This document shows, in pieces, positions 52,474 through 61,097 of a DNA stretch of 64,000 nucleotides (the stretch's first letter is position 1; each line of letters begins with the position of its first letter). The translations under genes and the position numbers were made by a program. The notes under the pieces were generated by a model, which was not told the origin of the DNA, did no database searches, and saw nothing but the letters and a program-made list of their open reading frames with translations. Source of the stretch: JBCCJA01 sp039045975 (GTDB lineage: Bacteria; Planctomycetota; Planctomycetia; Planctomycetales; Planctomycetaceae); assembly GCA_039045975.1 (NCBI GenBank), contig JBCCJA010000006.1, positions 1 through 64,000 on the forward strand. Reading direction: 5' to 3'.

Positions 52474-53974
52474 CGTCGCCCCCCGCGTGGGCGAGGACCG
52501 AGGCGTCGTAGAGCAGGTCGATGTCGTGCTTGTCCTTCGCGTACTTCACGACCTTCGCGAGGCCGTCGATGTTGTCCTTCCAGTCGCCGGTCCCCATCTC
52601 GGCCGGGACGTCCATCGGGTTGATAAACCCGGCCGCGACGCCGGCGAGGTAACCGCGGATGTCCTTCGAGGGGTCCCACCAGCGGACCGCCTTGGGCGCC
52701 CACATGAACGGCAGATCGCCGAGCGTCTTGCCGCGGGGCGGGGAGAGCCGCCCGGAAGCGACCCCGGTCACGAATTTCCAGCGGGTCCAAGACCTATATT
52801 TTTTCTGGTGACGCCCCCACTTCGGCGGGAGCGAGTGGACGTACTTCATCAGGCCGCCGCGGGAGCCGGCGAAGTTCGTGTAGCTCTCGTTATAGAACGA
52901 GTAGGGAATATCGAGCGGTTTTAAGATCAGCTCGAAATTCACCTGCGTGTAAGACTGGAACTCGTTCGACGGCGTCTTCGACTCGAACGAGCGGATGTCT
53001 TCGCCGGCCTCGAGTTCGGCGCCGAAGACGCGGTCGTGTTCGAGCTTGAACTGGCGGCCCTCTTCGGCCGCCGCGTCGGATTCGGTGGTCTCGGTCGTTT
53101 CCCCCTCGGTCCCTTCGCCGCCGCCTTCGGTCTCCCCGTCGGCCTCGTCGTCGGTGTCCTCCGGGTCGTAATTGTCGATCGCTTTCTTAACGATCACGAA
53201 CCCGAGCATCTGGGCGATCTGCATCTTCGAGAGGGCGTACCGCATCCCGTCGCGGACGTCCTGGGCCGGGGCGATCGACGAGATCAGCGGCGTGATCCCC
53301 CGCATCTGGCCCGGCATCGTGAAGTGGCCGAGCGGGATCGCCCGCCGGGCCGAGACGACGCGGTCGTACTCCTTGCGGCCGCCCTGGCGGCCGTAGCGGT
53401 GGACGCCGTAGGCGAGCGGCCGGCCGCCGGGCCCGACCCGCACGCCCTGCTCCCAGGCGTCGCCGTCGCGACGCTCCGACGCGGGCGGGTTGTCGATCAA
53501 CTCGGCCGGGATCAGCTGCATCGTGCCGTCCCGCAGCGGGAGCGACAGGCAGTCGCCGTCGAGGAGCACGAGGCCCTCGGCCATCCGCATATATTCCTGC
53601 CGGCTCAGCCTGCCGGCGGCGTCGAAGTTCTCCGGCTGCGACTCGATCTCGATGTAACGCTCGAACTCGCGGTCCCAGCCGTCGTCGCCGGAGCGGCTCT
53701 GGAACGAGAACCCGGTCACGTAGTCGAGGTGGGTGTTGATCGCCCACTGCCACAACGGGAAGTTGCGGGCCTGATCCCGGGAGCGGTCGGTCGCGGCCCG
53801 CCGCTTCGGCGGGGTGAGGATGCGGTCCTCGCGCCTGCCGACGGTCCGCGGGGCGGCGGGGCGGCGCTCGGTCGCCTCGGCCGCCTCGTAGCGGAACGAC
53901 GCGTCGACCGCGTCGGTGCTGATGACCGAGGACCCAGCGGCGAGCGCGTGTGCGGCCAAGAGGACTGCCTTCAC
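52466..53974 (-). CDS. Lambda-family portal protein
   Basis: A 502-aa protein forming the dodecameric ring for DNA entry. The stretch NFPLWQWAINTHLDYVTGFS, the wing LPLRDGTMQLIPAELIDNPP, VSARRAIPLGHFTMPGQMRG, and LKPLDIPYSFYNESYTNFAG match the lambda gpB-type (PF05136-like) portal. An inserted acidic Gly/Glu/Thr loop at about 265-300 is unusual. GTG at 53974 overlaps the stop of the joiner gene (GTGA). Confidence 0.9.
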   Translation of the reverse strand: MKAVLLAAHALAAGSSVISTDAVDASFRYEAAEATERRPAAPRTVGRREDRILTPPKRRAATDRSRDQARNFPLWQWAINTHLDYVTGFSFQSRSGDDGWDREFERYIEIESQPENFDAAGRLSRQEYMRMAEGLVLLDGDCLSLPLRDGTMQLIPAELIDNPPASERRDGDAWEQGVRVGPGGRPLAYGVHRYGRQGGRKEYDRVVSARRAIPLGHFTMPGQMRGITPLISSIAPAQDVRDGMRYALSKMQIAQMLGFVIVKKAIDNYDPEDTDDEADGETEGGGEGTEGETTETTESDAAAEEGRQFKLEHDRVFGAELEAGEDIRSFESKTPSNEFQSYTQVNFELILKPLDIPYSFYNESYTNFAGSRGGLMKYVHSLPPKWGRHQKKYRSWTRWKFVTGVASGRLSPPRGKTLGDLPFMWAPKAVRWWDPSKDIRGYLAGVAAGFINPMDVPAEMGTGDWKDNIDGLAKVVKYAKDKHDIDLLYDASVLAHAGGDDA

Positions 53975-54213
53975 GTATGCACCACCGGGACGAACGGAGA
54001 GACCGGCTTCTTTTTCAGCTTGTTGAGGCGGGCGACGAGAACCGCCCGCTCGGTCCGCAGTGCGGCGTGGTCGAGGACGATCCGCTCGCCGTCCTCGACG
54101 ATCTCGGTCGCCCCGCTGCGGAGCTTCCGGTCGATGGTGTCGATCGCGTTGCGGAGTTCGGTCGCCGTCACGCGGCCCGGTTTATGAGGCCGCGATCGCA
54201 GCGCCGACCGCAT
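53971..54213 (-). CDS. gpW-like head-tail joining protein
   Basis: A short protein of 80 aa (or 66 aa from the GTG at 54171). The core ELRNAIDTIDRKLRSGATEI followed by VEDGERIVLDHAALRTERAV matches the small alpha/beta gpW fold (helix, basic GATEI, strand, second helix), and it sits next to the lambda-type portal as gpW does. In lambda it joins the head and tail. The ATG at 54213 lies after a GGGGCG sequence; the shorter GTG start would match gpW length better. Confidence 0.75.
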   Translation of the reverse strand: MRSALRSRPHKPGRVTATELRNAIDTIDRKLRSGATEIVEDGERIVLDHAALRTERAVLVARLNKLKKKPVSPFVPVVHT

Positions 54214-54229
54214 TAATGCGCCCCACGCA

Positions 54230-54619
54230 TTAAGCGTCGCGGGCCGACGACAGCAGGACCTTCTCCCGGCGGAGCGTTCCGCACTCGGCACAGTGCGTGT
54301 CCCGCCAGCGGACGCGGGCATATTTCCGGCCGCCTCGCTCGCCGCCGAGGTCGTGGGTCCGCACGTTGAAATAGCCGTTGTGCTCGGTCGACCCGCATTC
54401 CGGGCACGCCGGGGGCATCACGAGCATTTCGTCGGGCGGGTTCGTCTTCGCACCCTTCGGCCGGCCCCGCTTCTTCGCGGCCGGCTTCTTCGTCGGCCGC
54501 TTCTTCGGGGCGGCCTTTTTCTTCGCCGGCGTTTTCGGGGCGGCCTTCTTCGTCGCCCGCTTCTTGGGAGCGGCCGTCGTGGCCGCCTTCTTCTTCGCCG
54601 CCGTCCGTGGCGTGCTCAT
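54230..54619 (-). CDS. Histone-H1-like tail with AT-hook and zinc ribbon
   Basis: A 129-aa DNA-binding protein. Residues 1-50 are a Lys/Ala/Pro tail like histone H1 C-termini or bacterial Hc1/HctB (TKKAAPKTPAKKKAAPKKRP). It continues into RGRPKG (51-56), an AT-hook core, and ends in a zinc-ribbon pattern with CPEC (72-75) and CAEC (110-113). It is coupled to the large terminase (ATGA) and precedes gpW. It may hold or recognise DNA during packaging, or act as small terminase, which is otherwise missing; no gpNu1-like sequence is present. Function is inferred. Confidence 0.8.
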   Translation of the reverse strand: MSTPRTAAKKKAATTAAPKKRATKKAAPKTPAKKKAAPKKRPTKKPAAKKRGRPKGAKTNPPDEMLVMPPACPECGSTEHNGYFNVRTHDLGGERGGRKYARVRWRDTHCAECGTLRREKVLLSSARDA

Positions 54620-56748
54620 CGGCCCCCCCAGAATTTACGTTTCGGTTTCGCCTTCTTCTTTTTCTTCGCCGCCCTGGGCCGCGACCCGGGCAGCGACGAT
54701 CCCTCCATCGAGGCCGCGACCATCGCCCCGACCGTGCAGTCGAACAGGTCGTTGTCGGGCCGGTTCGGCTTTAACTCCCACTCCACGACCGTCCGCCCCT
54801 TAGCCGTGTGCTCGACCGGGGCCTCGGCGTGCATGTGGTCGGCGAACATCTCGTGCAGCCGCCGGTCGCGGTCGGGGTCGCCGAACAATTCGAGCGACGC
54901 CCCGTTGCCGACCGGTGTCGCGATCCGCCGGTGGGTGAAGGTTTTGGCGGTGTTCGTGTCGATGATGACCGCCCGGACGCCGCGGCGGGCCCCCTGGTTT
55001 TTGACGCACCAGAACGGGCCGAGCTTCTCGCCCGGCTTGAACGGCCACTGCCTCATCGGGGCGTTGGCCGCCGTGATGCCGCGGCCGTGCGCCGGGGTGA
55101 TGTTGCGGCTCCGCCGGCGGCGGGCGACTTCGAACACCCGCGCGGTCGAGTCGCCGTAGTTCGCGTCGACCAGCGGCCGGGAGCAGCGGATGTCGCCGTC
55201 GCCCGCCTCGCGGGGCCAGGGCCGGTCGACCAGCTCGCGGCTGAGTTCGTCGAGCGACCGGTCCCACAGGGCCTCCTGGTCGAGACCGGGGCCGTAATAT
55301 TCCGCGAGGGTGACCGGCAGGTCTTTCTTTGTGACGTAGCCGAGCGGCTGCCGCGGGAACGGGCCGTAGTCGATGACCGCCGTCCGGAAGTCGTCGTCGG
55401 CGGCGAGCACGACGTACCAGAGCATATTCTTCTGGACGTCGATGTAGGCGACGACCTTCGTCGCCCACAGCGGTACGACGCCCCGCTCCAACCCGTTCCG
55501 CTTCTTGTCGATCGCCGCCGGCGGGAGCATCGTGACGACGTCGCCGCGGCCCTCGTCGTCGGACGACGGGTTCTGCTGGTACTCGGCGTTGAACGCCGCC
55601 TCGCCGTCGTCGATCAGCAGGTTGTAGGCGTGCTGGATCGCCGACAGTTCGCTGTCGCGGTCGTAACACTCCGCCCACGAGACGTCGGCGCCGGCGTTCA
55701 TCCGGCGGCGGTTCCGTTTGTAGTACTTCGTCGCCGCGGCCGCGGCCCGGGCCTGGTCTCCCGGCTTTTCCGGGTCGAACGTGTGCCGCCGCTTCTGGTA
55801 CTCGCCGAGCCACAGCTTCTCGTGCTCGTCGGCCCACGACTTCACCATCGGGATACGCAGCCACTGCCACCCCGGCGTGTCGATCAGCTGTTCGATCAGG
55901 TCCCGCGGCGCGATGACGGTCGCGTTGACGACCATCGACAGCTGCCGAGAGTGATCGCAGCTTTTCGCGATCGAGGTCTTAATCCGGTACAGCAGCCGAC
56001 GGACCCGGTCGGGGTTCGAGGCGAGGTCGTTCTCTTGCGGGTCGTCGATCGCGATGAAGTCGGGGCGGAGTACGGTGCCGTCGGACGTCCGGTGCTGCGG
56101 CCCGCGGGACCGCCCCTGCAGGCTGAACGCCTTAATGACCGCGCCGGACGCGACCGAGTTTTCGACGGTCGGCAGGACGAGTTTGTCGCCGGCCCACTCG
56201 ATGTGGGTCGGCTTGCCGCCGGCGGTCTGCGACGCGCACCGCTGGGCCTTGCCTTCAAGGGCGCGGATCGGGTGGCAGACTTCGGGGAAGTCGGCCGCGA
56301 GAAGCTCGTTCGTTTCGAGCTCCATCCGGATCGATTCGATCGCGTTGGCCGCGAACTCCTGGTCGAGCCCGAACACGCACAAGAACCGGCGGTGGCCGTA
56401 GAGCGCGGCCCAGATGATCGCGTTCAGCAGGATCGTCGTCTTCGCGAACCCGCGGTACACCGCGTTGACGAACCGGCCCTGCTGCAGGACGCACGCCTCG
56501 ATCGTCGCGATCACCTTCCGGTGGTCGTCAGACAGCGGGCGCATCCCGGTCGAGTTCGGGAAGTACGTCGTCAGGAACTTGTGGAGGTCGTGCTCGCACG
56601 CCTGGCGGCGTCGCTTGTTCCGGACCTTCGGGATCTCGCCGACGTCGGAGACGGCCGACGAGTTCTCACGCGACCGCGCGGCCGCGGAGTCGTTCCGCCT
56701 CCGGCCGACTTTCTTCGCCGCGTCGTCGTCCCGGCGTTTCCCCGCCAT
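54616..56748 (-). CDS. Terminase large subunit, lambda gpA-like
   Basis: A 710-aa packaging motor. After a basic N-terminus comes the ATPase: Walker A-like YRGFAKTT (98-105), Walker B LRPDFIAIDDPQ (about 231-242), and a coupling region. The nuclease part holds VAYIDVQKNMLWYVVLAADD, DANYGDST and the final acidic NRPDNDLFDCTVGAMVAASM, the RNase H-type metal-binding acids of lambda-type terminases. It ends in a Lys-rich tail. ATG at 56748 is chosen because the sequence becomes terminase-like there; a GTG at 56844 would add 32 hydrophobic residues. 153 bases separate it from the upstream gene. Confidence 0.9.
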   Translation of the reverse strand: MAGKRRDDDAAKKVGRRRNDSAAARSRENSSAVSDVGEIPKVRNKRRRQACEHDLHKFLTTYFPNSTGMRPLSDDHRKVIATIEACVLQQGRFVNAVYRGFAKTTILLNAIIWAALYGHRRFLCVFGLDQEFAANAIESIRMELETNELLAADFPEVCHPIRALEGKAQRCASQTAGGKPTHIEWAGDKLVLPTVENSVASGAVIKAFSLQGRSRGPQHRTSDGTVLRPDFIAIDDPQENDLASNPDRVRRLLYRIKTSIAKSCDHSRQLSMVVNATVIAPRDLIEQLIDTPGWQWLRIPMVKSWADEHEKLWLGEYQKRRHTFDPEKPGDQARAAAAATKYYKRNRRRMNAGADVSWAECYDRDSELSAIQHAYNLLIDDGEAAFNAEYQQNPSSDDEGRGDVVTMLPPAAIDKKRNGLERGVVPLWATKVVAYIDVQKNMLWYVVLAADDDFRTAVIDYGPFPRQPLGYVTKKDLPVTLAEYYGPGLDQEALWDRSLDELSRELVDRPWPREAGDGDIRCSRPLVDANYGDSTARVFEVARRRRSRNITPAHGRGITAANAPMRQWPFKPGEKLGPFWCVKNQGARRGVRAVIIDTNTAKTFTHRRIATPVGNGASLELFGDPDRDRRLHEMFADHMHAEAPVEHTAKGRTVVEWELKPNRPDNDLFDCTVGAMVAASMEGSSLPGSRPRAAKKKKKAKPKRKFWGGR

Positions 56749-56901
56749 AGCCCCGATCCGTCGGGTCACAAAGAGCCGAAACATCCACGCGACCCACGTC
56801 CGTGCGGGCCCGATCACCACTTTCCCCCATGCGAAGAAAGACACTCCGAAAAGGCGGTAGTTCCCGTTGGCGTCGCCAAACGCGAGACCGCCGGGAAGTA
56901 C

Positions 56902-57864
56902 CTACGCCCCCACCGTCTGGCCCTCCCGCCCGTAGTCGACCACGACCGGCATGCCGGCCCTGCCGAGGACCAACGTCACGCGGTCGAGCCCGCCGCCGCT
57001 GCCCTCGACGTCGAAATTAAAGTCGCCCTCGACGCGGCCCGTGTATGCCTCCCAATCGGCCTTGCGGATCACTATATAAATCGCTGCCCGCGTCGTGGCC
57101 GACGACACGGCATTAAGACCATTATATAGAGGCGAGTTGGTGCGATCTAAATCGACCGCGAAGGCCTCGGCGTTCTGTAGGAGCAGCACGCCGCCGGGCT
57201 CGACGTCGGTCCTTAATGTCTGGAACGACGCCGCCGGCGGGACGCGGACCGACGTCGTCAGCGTCACCCCGTCGAGCGAACCCCAGTCGACGAACGAGTC
57301 GGCCGGCGGCACGAACGGGCCGATCGCGTTTCCGTTCTCCCGCGAGTACTCGTCACCGAAGACGATGTTCCGGTCGACCCGTGCCTCCAGCGTCTTGCCG
57401 TAAAAGTCGATCGCGGTGACCGAGGCGGCCGCGGTGACGGCGACGTTGGTCTTAATTTCCTCGGTCGAGGTGCCGATCGTGTCGACGTCGCCGGCGAGGT
57501 CGCCGAGCGCCGACTCGATCGCCAGCGTGCGGGTGTCGAGGCCGGCCAAGACGTCTTCGCCGGGGTAGAGCTCGACGCCGAGCAGCACGCCGACCTCCGA
57601 CGTCGCCAGCACGCGATTGCCGTCCGCCGTGTCGTGGATCTTCACGATGAGGTCCGCGGTGCCCATCCCCGCCGCGAACTCGGCCGAGTACGAACCCGCG
57701 TCGCGGCCTGACCCCTCCGTCATCGCGACGAGAGCGTCGCCGTCGGCGACGGTCGCCGCGAACGTGCCGTTCGTGTCGTCCCACGCGTGACCGTCCGCGG
57801 CCCGGACGGCGGAGACGGCCAGGTTCGAGCCCGGCGTGTAGGCGGTGCGGATCGTCGGCGGCAT
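56902..57864 (-). CDS. Phage protein, tail-fibre region, unknown function
   Basis: A 320-aa protein starting PTIRTAYTPGSNLAVSAVRA, which resembles baseplate/adhesin beta sandwiches (AADGHAWDDTNGTFAATVAD). The middle has EDVLAGLDTRTLAIESALGD and TEEIKTNVAVTAAASVTAID, a coiled segment common in fibre or appendage proteins, and the rest is beta-rich (VRVPPAASFQTLRTDVEPGG). Its ATG overlaps the upstream stop by one base. No family name; a tail appendage is inferred. Confidence 0.72.
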   Translation of the reverse strand: MPPTIRTAYTPGSNLAVSAVRAADGHAWDDTNGTFAATVADGDALVAMTEGSGRDAGSYSAEFAAGMGTADLIVKIHDTADGNRVLATSEVGVLLGVELYPGEDVLAGLDTRTLAIESALGDLAGDVDTIGTSTEEIKTNVAVTAAASVTAIDFYGKTLEARVDRNIVFGDEYSRENGNAIGPFVPPADSFVDWGSLDGVTLTTSVRVPPAASFQTLRTDVEPGGVLLLQNAEAFAVDLDRTNSPLYNGLNAVSSATTRAAIYIVIRKADWEAYTGRVEGDFNFDVEGSGGGLDRVTLVLGRAGMPVVVDYGREGQTVGA

Positions 57865-59354
57865 CAGGCGGACGTCCCCGGCGTGACTTTAAGAATCGCG
57901 TCAGACGAGTGCGGCACCCCGTAGAGGGAGACCCCGTCCGAGCCGACGACCCAGCCGTTCCAGCCGTAGTGACTCGGGCCCGACCCGACGACGTCGCCGT
58001 CGGGGACGATCGCCGCGGCCTGCTTCGTGACCGGGTCGAACGTGATCAGGCGGTCGACGCCCCACGGGCACAGGTAAAACTTCGGGTCGCCCGCGGTCTT
58101 GGCCCACGCCTGCGACGTGTTCTTCCAGCCGCGGATGATGTCCGCCGCGTTGATCGAGCCGAAAGCGCTGAGGCCCCCGTAGGTGTCGCCGACGCCGGTC
58201 GAAGGGTCGACGACGATCACGCCCTGCGTGACGTCGTTGGTGGGAAGCATCGTCAGCAGGCCGGACGACGCGTCGTGCCCGGCCGAGGCGAAGGAATCGT
58301 TGAACGGCCCGGAAACCGACAGCGCGCCCCGCTGCCCCGTGGCGATGTCGACGGTGGTCACGTAGTCGGCGTCGTACGGCACCGCGTACAGCACGCCCGC
58401 GACCTCCACGAAGTTGCCCCAGGCCGAGGACGTGCCCGGCGCGATGAAGGGCTCGATCGACGTATCGAACGTGTCGGTGGACGGATCGAAGACGATCCAG
58501 TTCGGCTCGTTCCACGGGGCGGTATAGATCTTCCCGTTCGACGCGAGCTTCCATTGCCCGAAGCTGTTCCCGTTCGTCACGACGATCGGGAACTCGGTCA
58601 CCGTACTGGTCGCGAGGTCGACCTTAATAATTTTCGCGTCGGTCCGCGGGCATAAATAGGCGAAGCCGTTGCCCGGCGTGATGACGTAAGGGTGCGTGAA
58701 ACTGCCCGACGTCGAGACCGTGAACTCCTCGACCGTCTCGGCCGTGATATCGATCACGTAGAAGCGATCGTTGTCCGAGCCGGTGACGATCTTGCCGGCG
58801 TCGATCGCGATGCCGACCGCCTCGCCCTGCCCGATCGCCGGACCCCACGCCTCGACCGTGTCGTCAGCCTCCGTCACGCGGACCAAGCGGTCGGCGTACC
58901 AGGGCAGCAGATACGTGTAGCCGGCCCAAGAAGCCCCGCCAGAGAACCCCGGGTTCGAGGACGAGGTCCGCGGGCCGAGGTACGTGATCGAGAGCGGCAG
59001 CGGCAGCAGTTCGACCGCGTCGGCCGCCGGCGAAGGCAGATACGCCGCCTCCGACGGCGTGACGTTCAAGACGCGGAACTGCGTCCCGGTCCATTGGGTC
59101 TGGATCACCCGCTCCTGCCCCGGCGTCAGCGTGATCGTCCCTAGCTGCGAGATCCCGTTGGGAAGGACGAACGAGCTCGGGAAGGCGAGCGTGCGGTCCT
59201 GGGCGTCGCCGGCGACGTTCCGCGCGACGACGTTGTAAGTCCGCGCGCCGGTCGGCGCGATCAGGTTCAGCTGCCCGTCGAGGTCGTCGCCGGGGTTGAA
59301 CGACAGGACGGTGCCGTCGGTCTCGCGGGCGTCTCTGTTCCAGACCTTGGTCAC
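57864..59354 (-). CDS. Beta-propeller tail-fibre/adsorption protein candidate
   Basis: A 496-aa protein. Residues 1-110 are a beta domain (RDARETDGTVLSFNPGDDLD); the rest is a propeller with repeated blades such as DRFYVIDITAETVEEFTVST, AKIIKVDLATSTVTEFPIVV, NWIVFDPSTDTFDTSIEPFI, DRLITFDPVTKQAAAIVPDG. Such kelch/YVTN-like propellers can bind sugars or proteins. It follows the fibre gene with a GTGA overlap, so an adsorption role is likely. Second propeller in this phage. Confidence 0.78.
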   Translation of the reverse strand: MTKVWNRDARETDGTVLSFNPGDDLDGQLNLIAPTGARTYNVVARNVAGDAQDRTLAFPSSFVLPNGISQLGTITLTPGQERVIQTQWTGTQFRVLNVTPSEAAYLPSPAADAVELLPLPLSITYLGPRTSSSNPGFSGGASWAGYTYLLPWYADRLVRVTEADDTVEAWGPAIGQGEAVGIAIDAGKIVTGSDNDRFYVIDITAETVEEFTVSTSGSFTHPYVITPGNGFAYLCPRTDAKIIKVDLATSTVTEFPIVVTNGNSFGQWKLASNGKIYTAPWNEPNWIVFDPSTDTFDTSIEPFIAPGTSSAWGNFVEVAGVLYAVPYDADYVTTVDIATGQRGALSVSGPFNDSFASAGHDASSGLLTMLPTNDVTQGVIVVDPSTGVGDTYGGLSAFGSINAADIIRGWKNTSQAWAKTAGDPKFYLCPWGVDRLITFDPVTKQAAAIVPDGDVVGSGPSHYGWNGWVVGSDGVSLYGVPHSSDAILKVTPGTSA

Positions 59355-60169
59355 GGCTCCGTCTCGTCAAAGGCCTGGGTCGCGCCGGCGACCGCGAAGG
59401 TCGCGTCGCTCGTGGTCGCCTCGTCGAAGGCCTGCGTCCCGCCGGCGGAGGAGGGGCCGCCGGTGGGGTTTTCCCAGGCGGCGTCGAAGTCGGTGCCCGA
59501 CTGCTTCACGAGCACCTGGCCGGCCGTCCCGCCGCCGGGCAACGCCCCCGCGCCGGCGACGATCGCCGAACCGTCGATCGTGATCAGGTCGTTCGCGACG
59601 CTGACGCCGATCCCGCCGGACCCCTCAACGGTGCGGAACTCGAGGACGGAGCCGGTCTTGCCCCCGGTCAATCCGGTCCCGCCGCCGACGTCGGCCGTCG
59701 TGTTGGCCTCGCCGAGCGCCGCGAGCCGCGTGTCGTTGCCCAGCACCACCTCGCCGGCGGCCGCGTCGCCGGCGGCCGGGGCGTCGAGGAGGGCGGCTGT
59801 GCCGAGGTCGCTGATGTCGTTCGCCAGGTGGGCGTGTCCGTCGAGTGCGAACAACGCCGCCGAATCCGACGACAGATAGCGGGCGTCGCCCCGGGCCTGG
59901 TTCAGGTACTGGGGGTGGTCGTCGTCGCCGAGGCCCGACAACGCGCCGTGGTCGGTCGTGCCGCCGCCGCCGCCCGTTCCGAGCCGGGAGTCGCTCCCGA
60001 GCACGACCTCGTCGGCGGCCGCGTCACCGCTCGCGGGGACGTCCCGTGACGCCGCGGTGCCGGCGTCGGTGACGTCGGCGAGTCCGTGCGTGTGGCCCAG
60101 CGGGGCGTACCGCCCGTCGGCGTCGGCCTCGGTCAGTCCGCCGGCGGTGTTGATGGGGATCGTCGCCAC
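59351..60169 (-). CDS. Tail fibre/appendage protein
   Basis: A 272-aa protein with the trimeric-fibre motif TDHGALSGLGDDDHPQYLNQ (about 72-91), widely found in phage tail fibres, and ADADGRYAPLGHTHGLADVT before it. Low-complexity ASGDAAADEVVLGSDSRLGT and AAGDAAAGEVVLGNDTRLAA repeat the same unit about 75 residues apart, as in repetitive shaft domains. It ends with two ATQAFDE/GTQAFDE copies. GTG start. A hairpin lies 23 bases upstream. Confidence 0.83.
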   Translation of the reverse strand: MATIPINTAGGLTEADADGRYAPLGHTHGLADVTDAGTAASRDVPASGDAAADEVVLGSDSRLGTGGGGGTTDHGALSGLGDDDHPQYLNQARGDARYLSSDSAALFALDGHAHLANDISDLGTAALLDAPAAGDAAAGEVVLGNDTRLAALGEANTTADVGGGTGLTGGKTGSVLEFRTVEGSGGIGVSVANDLITIDGSAIVAGAGALPGGGTAGQVLVKQSGTDFDAAWENPTGGPSSAGGTQAFDEATTSDATFAVAGATQAFDETEP

Positions 60170-60191
60170 AACGCGGTCCGTCGCACCGAAT

Positions 60192-60218
60192 GCCGCGGAG
60201 ATGGGTCATCTCCGCGGC
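60192..60218 (-). promoter_or_regulatory. Perfect hairpin before the tail-fibre gene
   Basis: A perfect 12-bp stem (60192-60203 with 60207-60218) with a three-base loop lies in the 95-base gap between two phage genes, just before the tail-fibre start. No T run follows on either strand, so it is not a standard terminator; it may control processing or translation. A dyad protein site is also possible. Confidence 0.6.
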
Positions 60219-60264
60219 GAAACCTGCCGCGATGGCAGGGCCTAATTAAGCCTCGGAATGGGCC

Positions 60265-60795
60265 TCAGCCGCCCGCCTCGCGGCGGAGCGTCATAGTCGC
60301 CGCGGCGAGCCGTCCGGAGCCCGCAGGGGACGGCTCATGGCCCGCGGCGGGCCCCGCCGCGTCACCGTCGGCGGCGTCGGTGCCGCCCTCGTCGCTGGGT
60401 GTCGCCCCCGCCGACGCCGTGTCCCGTTCGGGCGGGTCGTCGTCGGACCGTTTGTCGGCCGGGGGCTCCGGATCGTTGTCGTCGGCTTGGGCGCCGTCGG
60501 CCGGGGCGAGGGCGAGGATCTCCGCGAGCTGCTCCGCGGTCAGCGGGGCCTTCTCGTGTTCGGTGGCGGCGAGCTTTTCGAGGGCGGCCCGCTGCCGCGG
60601 GTCGGCGACGTCGATCGACCCCGTCTCGTTCCATTCGGAGACGACCGCCCCGAGCGTGACGGTCTCTTCGCCGGCGTCGCCGGCGAAGGCGACCTTTGCC
60701 CGTGAGCCGGTCAGGCCCTCCAGGCTGACGGCGAGCGTCACGCCGAGGGCGTCGGGCAGTTCCGCGATCACGATCGCGGTCGTTTCGGATTCCAT
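60265..60795 (-). CDS. Phage protein with acidic disordered tail
   Basis: A 176-aa protein with AAAGGAA before its ATG. The first half is ordered (TTAIVIAELPDALGVTLAVS, WNETGSIDVADPRQRAALEK, a helix LTAEQLAEILALAP), the second is Asp/Glu/Pro/Ala-rich and disordered. No family is recognised. It is cotranscribed with the small gene at 60835 and the tail fibre. Confidence 0.7.
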   Translation of the reverse strand: MESETTAIVIAELPDALGVTLAVSLEGLTGSRAKVAFAGDAGEETVTLGAVVSEWNETGSIDVADPRQRAALEKLAATEHEKAPLTAEQLAEILALAPADGAQADDNDPEPPADKRSDDDPPERDTASAGATPSDEGGTDAADGDAAGPAAGHEPSPAGSGRLAAATMTLRREAGG

Positions 60796-60834
60796 GGGTT
60801 CCTTTCGGAAAACCGGGGCGGGCGCCGGCCGCGA

Positions 60835-61041
60835 CTACTCGATGTCGTCGGACGGTCCGTCGTCCTCGAGCGGCGGTTGCGGAACGTCGCCCGCCTCGCG
60901 TTCGAGGCGGCTCTGGCGGAGGGCGAGCTCGGCGATGACGCCGGTCCCGTCGTCGCCGGTGGCGCGGATGTCGGCGACCGGCCGGCCCTGTTCGTCGTAG
61001 GAGACGCCGATCGGGCCCCGGGTTGTGATGACAGTCAGCAT
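60835..61041 (-). CDS. Small acidic phage protein
   Basis: A 68-aa protein preceded by GGAGGCGGCC. The start is MLTVITTRGPIGVSYDEQGR, two short beta strands, then a helix (VIAELALRQSRLEREAG) and an acidic tail ending DDGPSDDIE. Unknown function; it lies between the exported thioredoxin-like gene and the gene at 60265. Confidence 0.72.
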   Translation of the reverse strand: MLTVITTRGPIGVSYDEQGRPVADIRATGDDGTGVIAELALRQSRLEREAGDVPQPPLEDDGPSDDIE

Positions 61042-61097
61042 GGCCGCCTCCGTGCGGTGGGTTTGAGGTTCCGCGGGTCAGGTTTGGGGAACGGGGT

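Noticed and set aside
50038..52623. 861-aa plus-strand open frame opposite capsid and protease genes
   Set aside because: Antisense shadow rich in Arg/Gly/Val; overlaps well-supported phage genes.
44377..56748. Mu-like or head-tail module of a gene transfer agent
   Set aside because: The presence of an integrase, att fragment, lambda-type terminase/portal/gpW and fibres fits a complete temperate siphophage better; no MuA/MuB-like gene seen.
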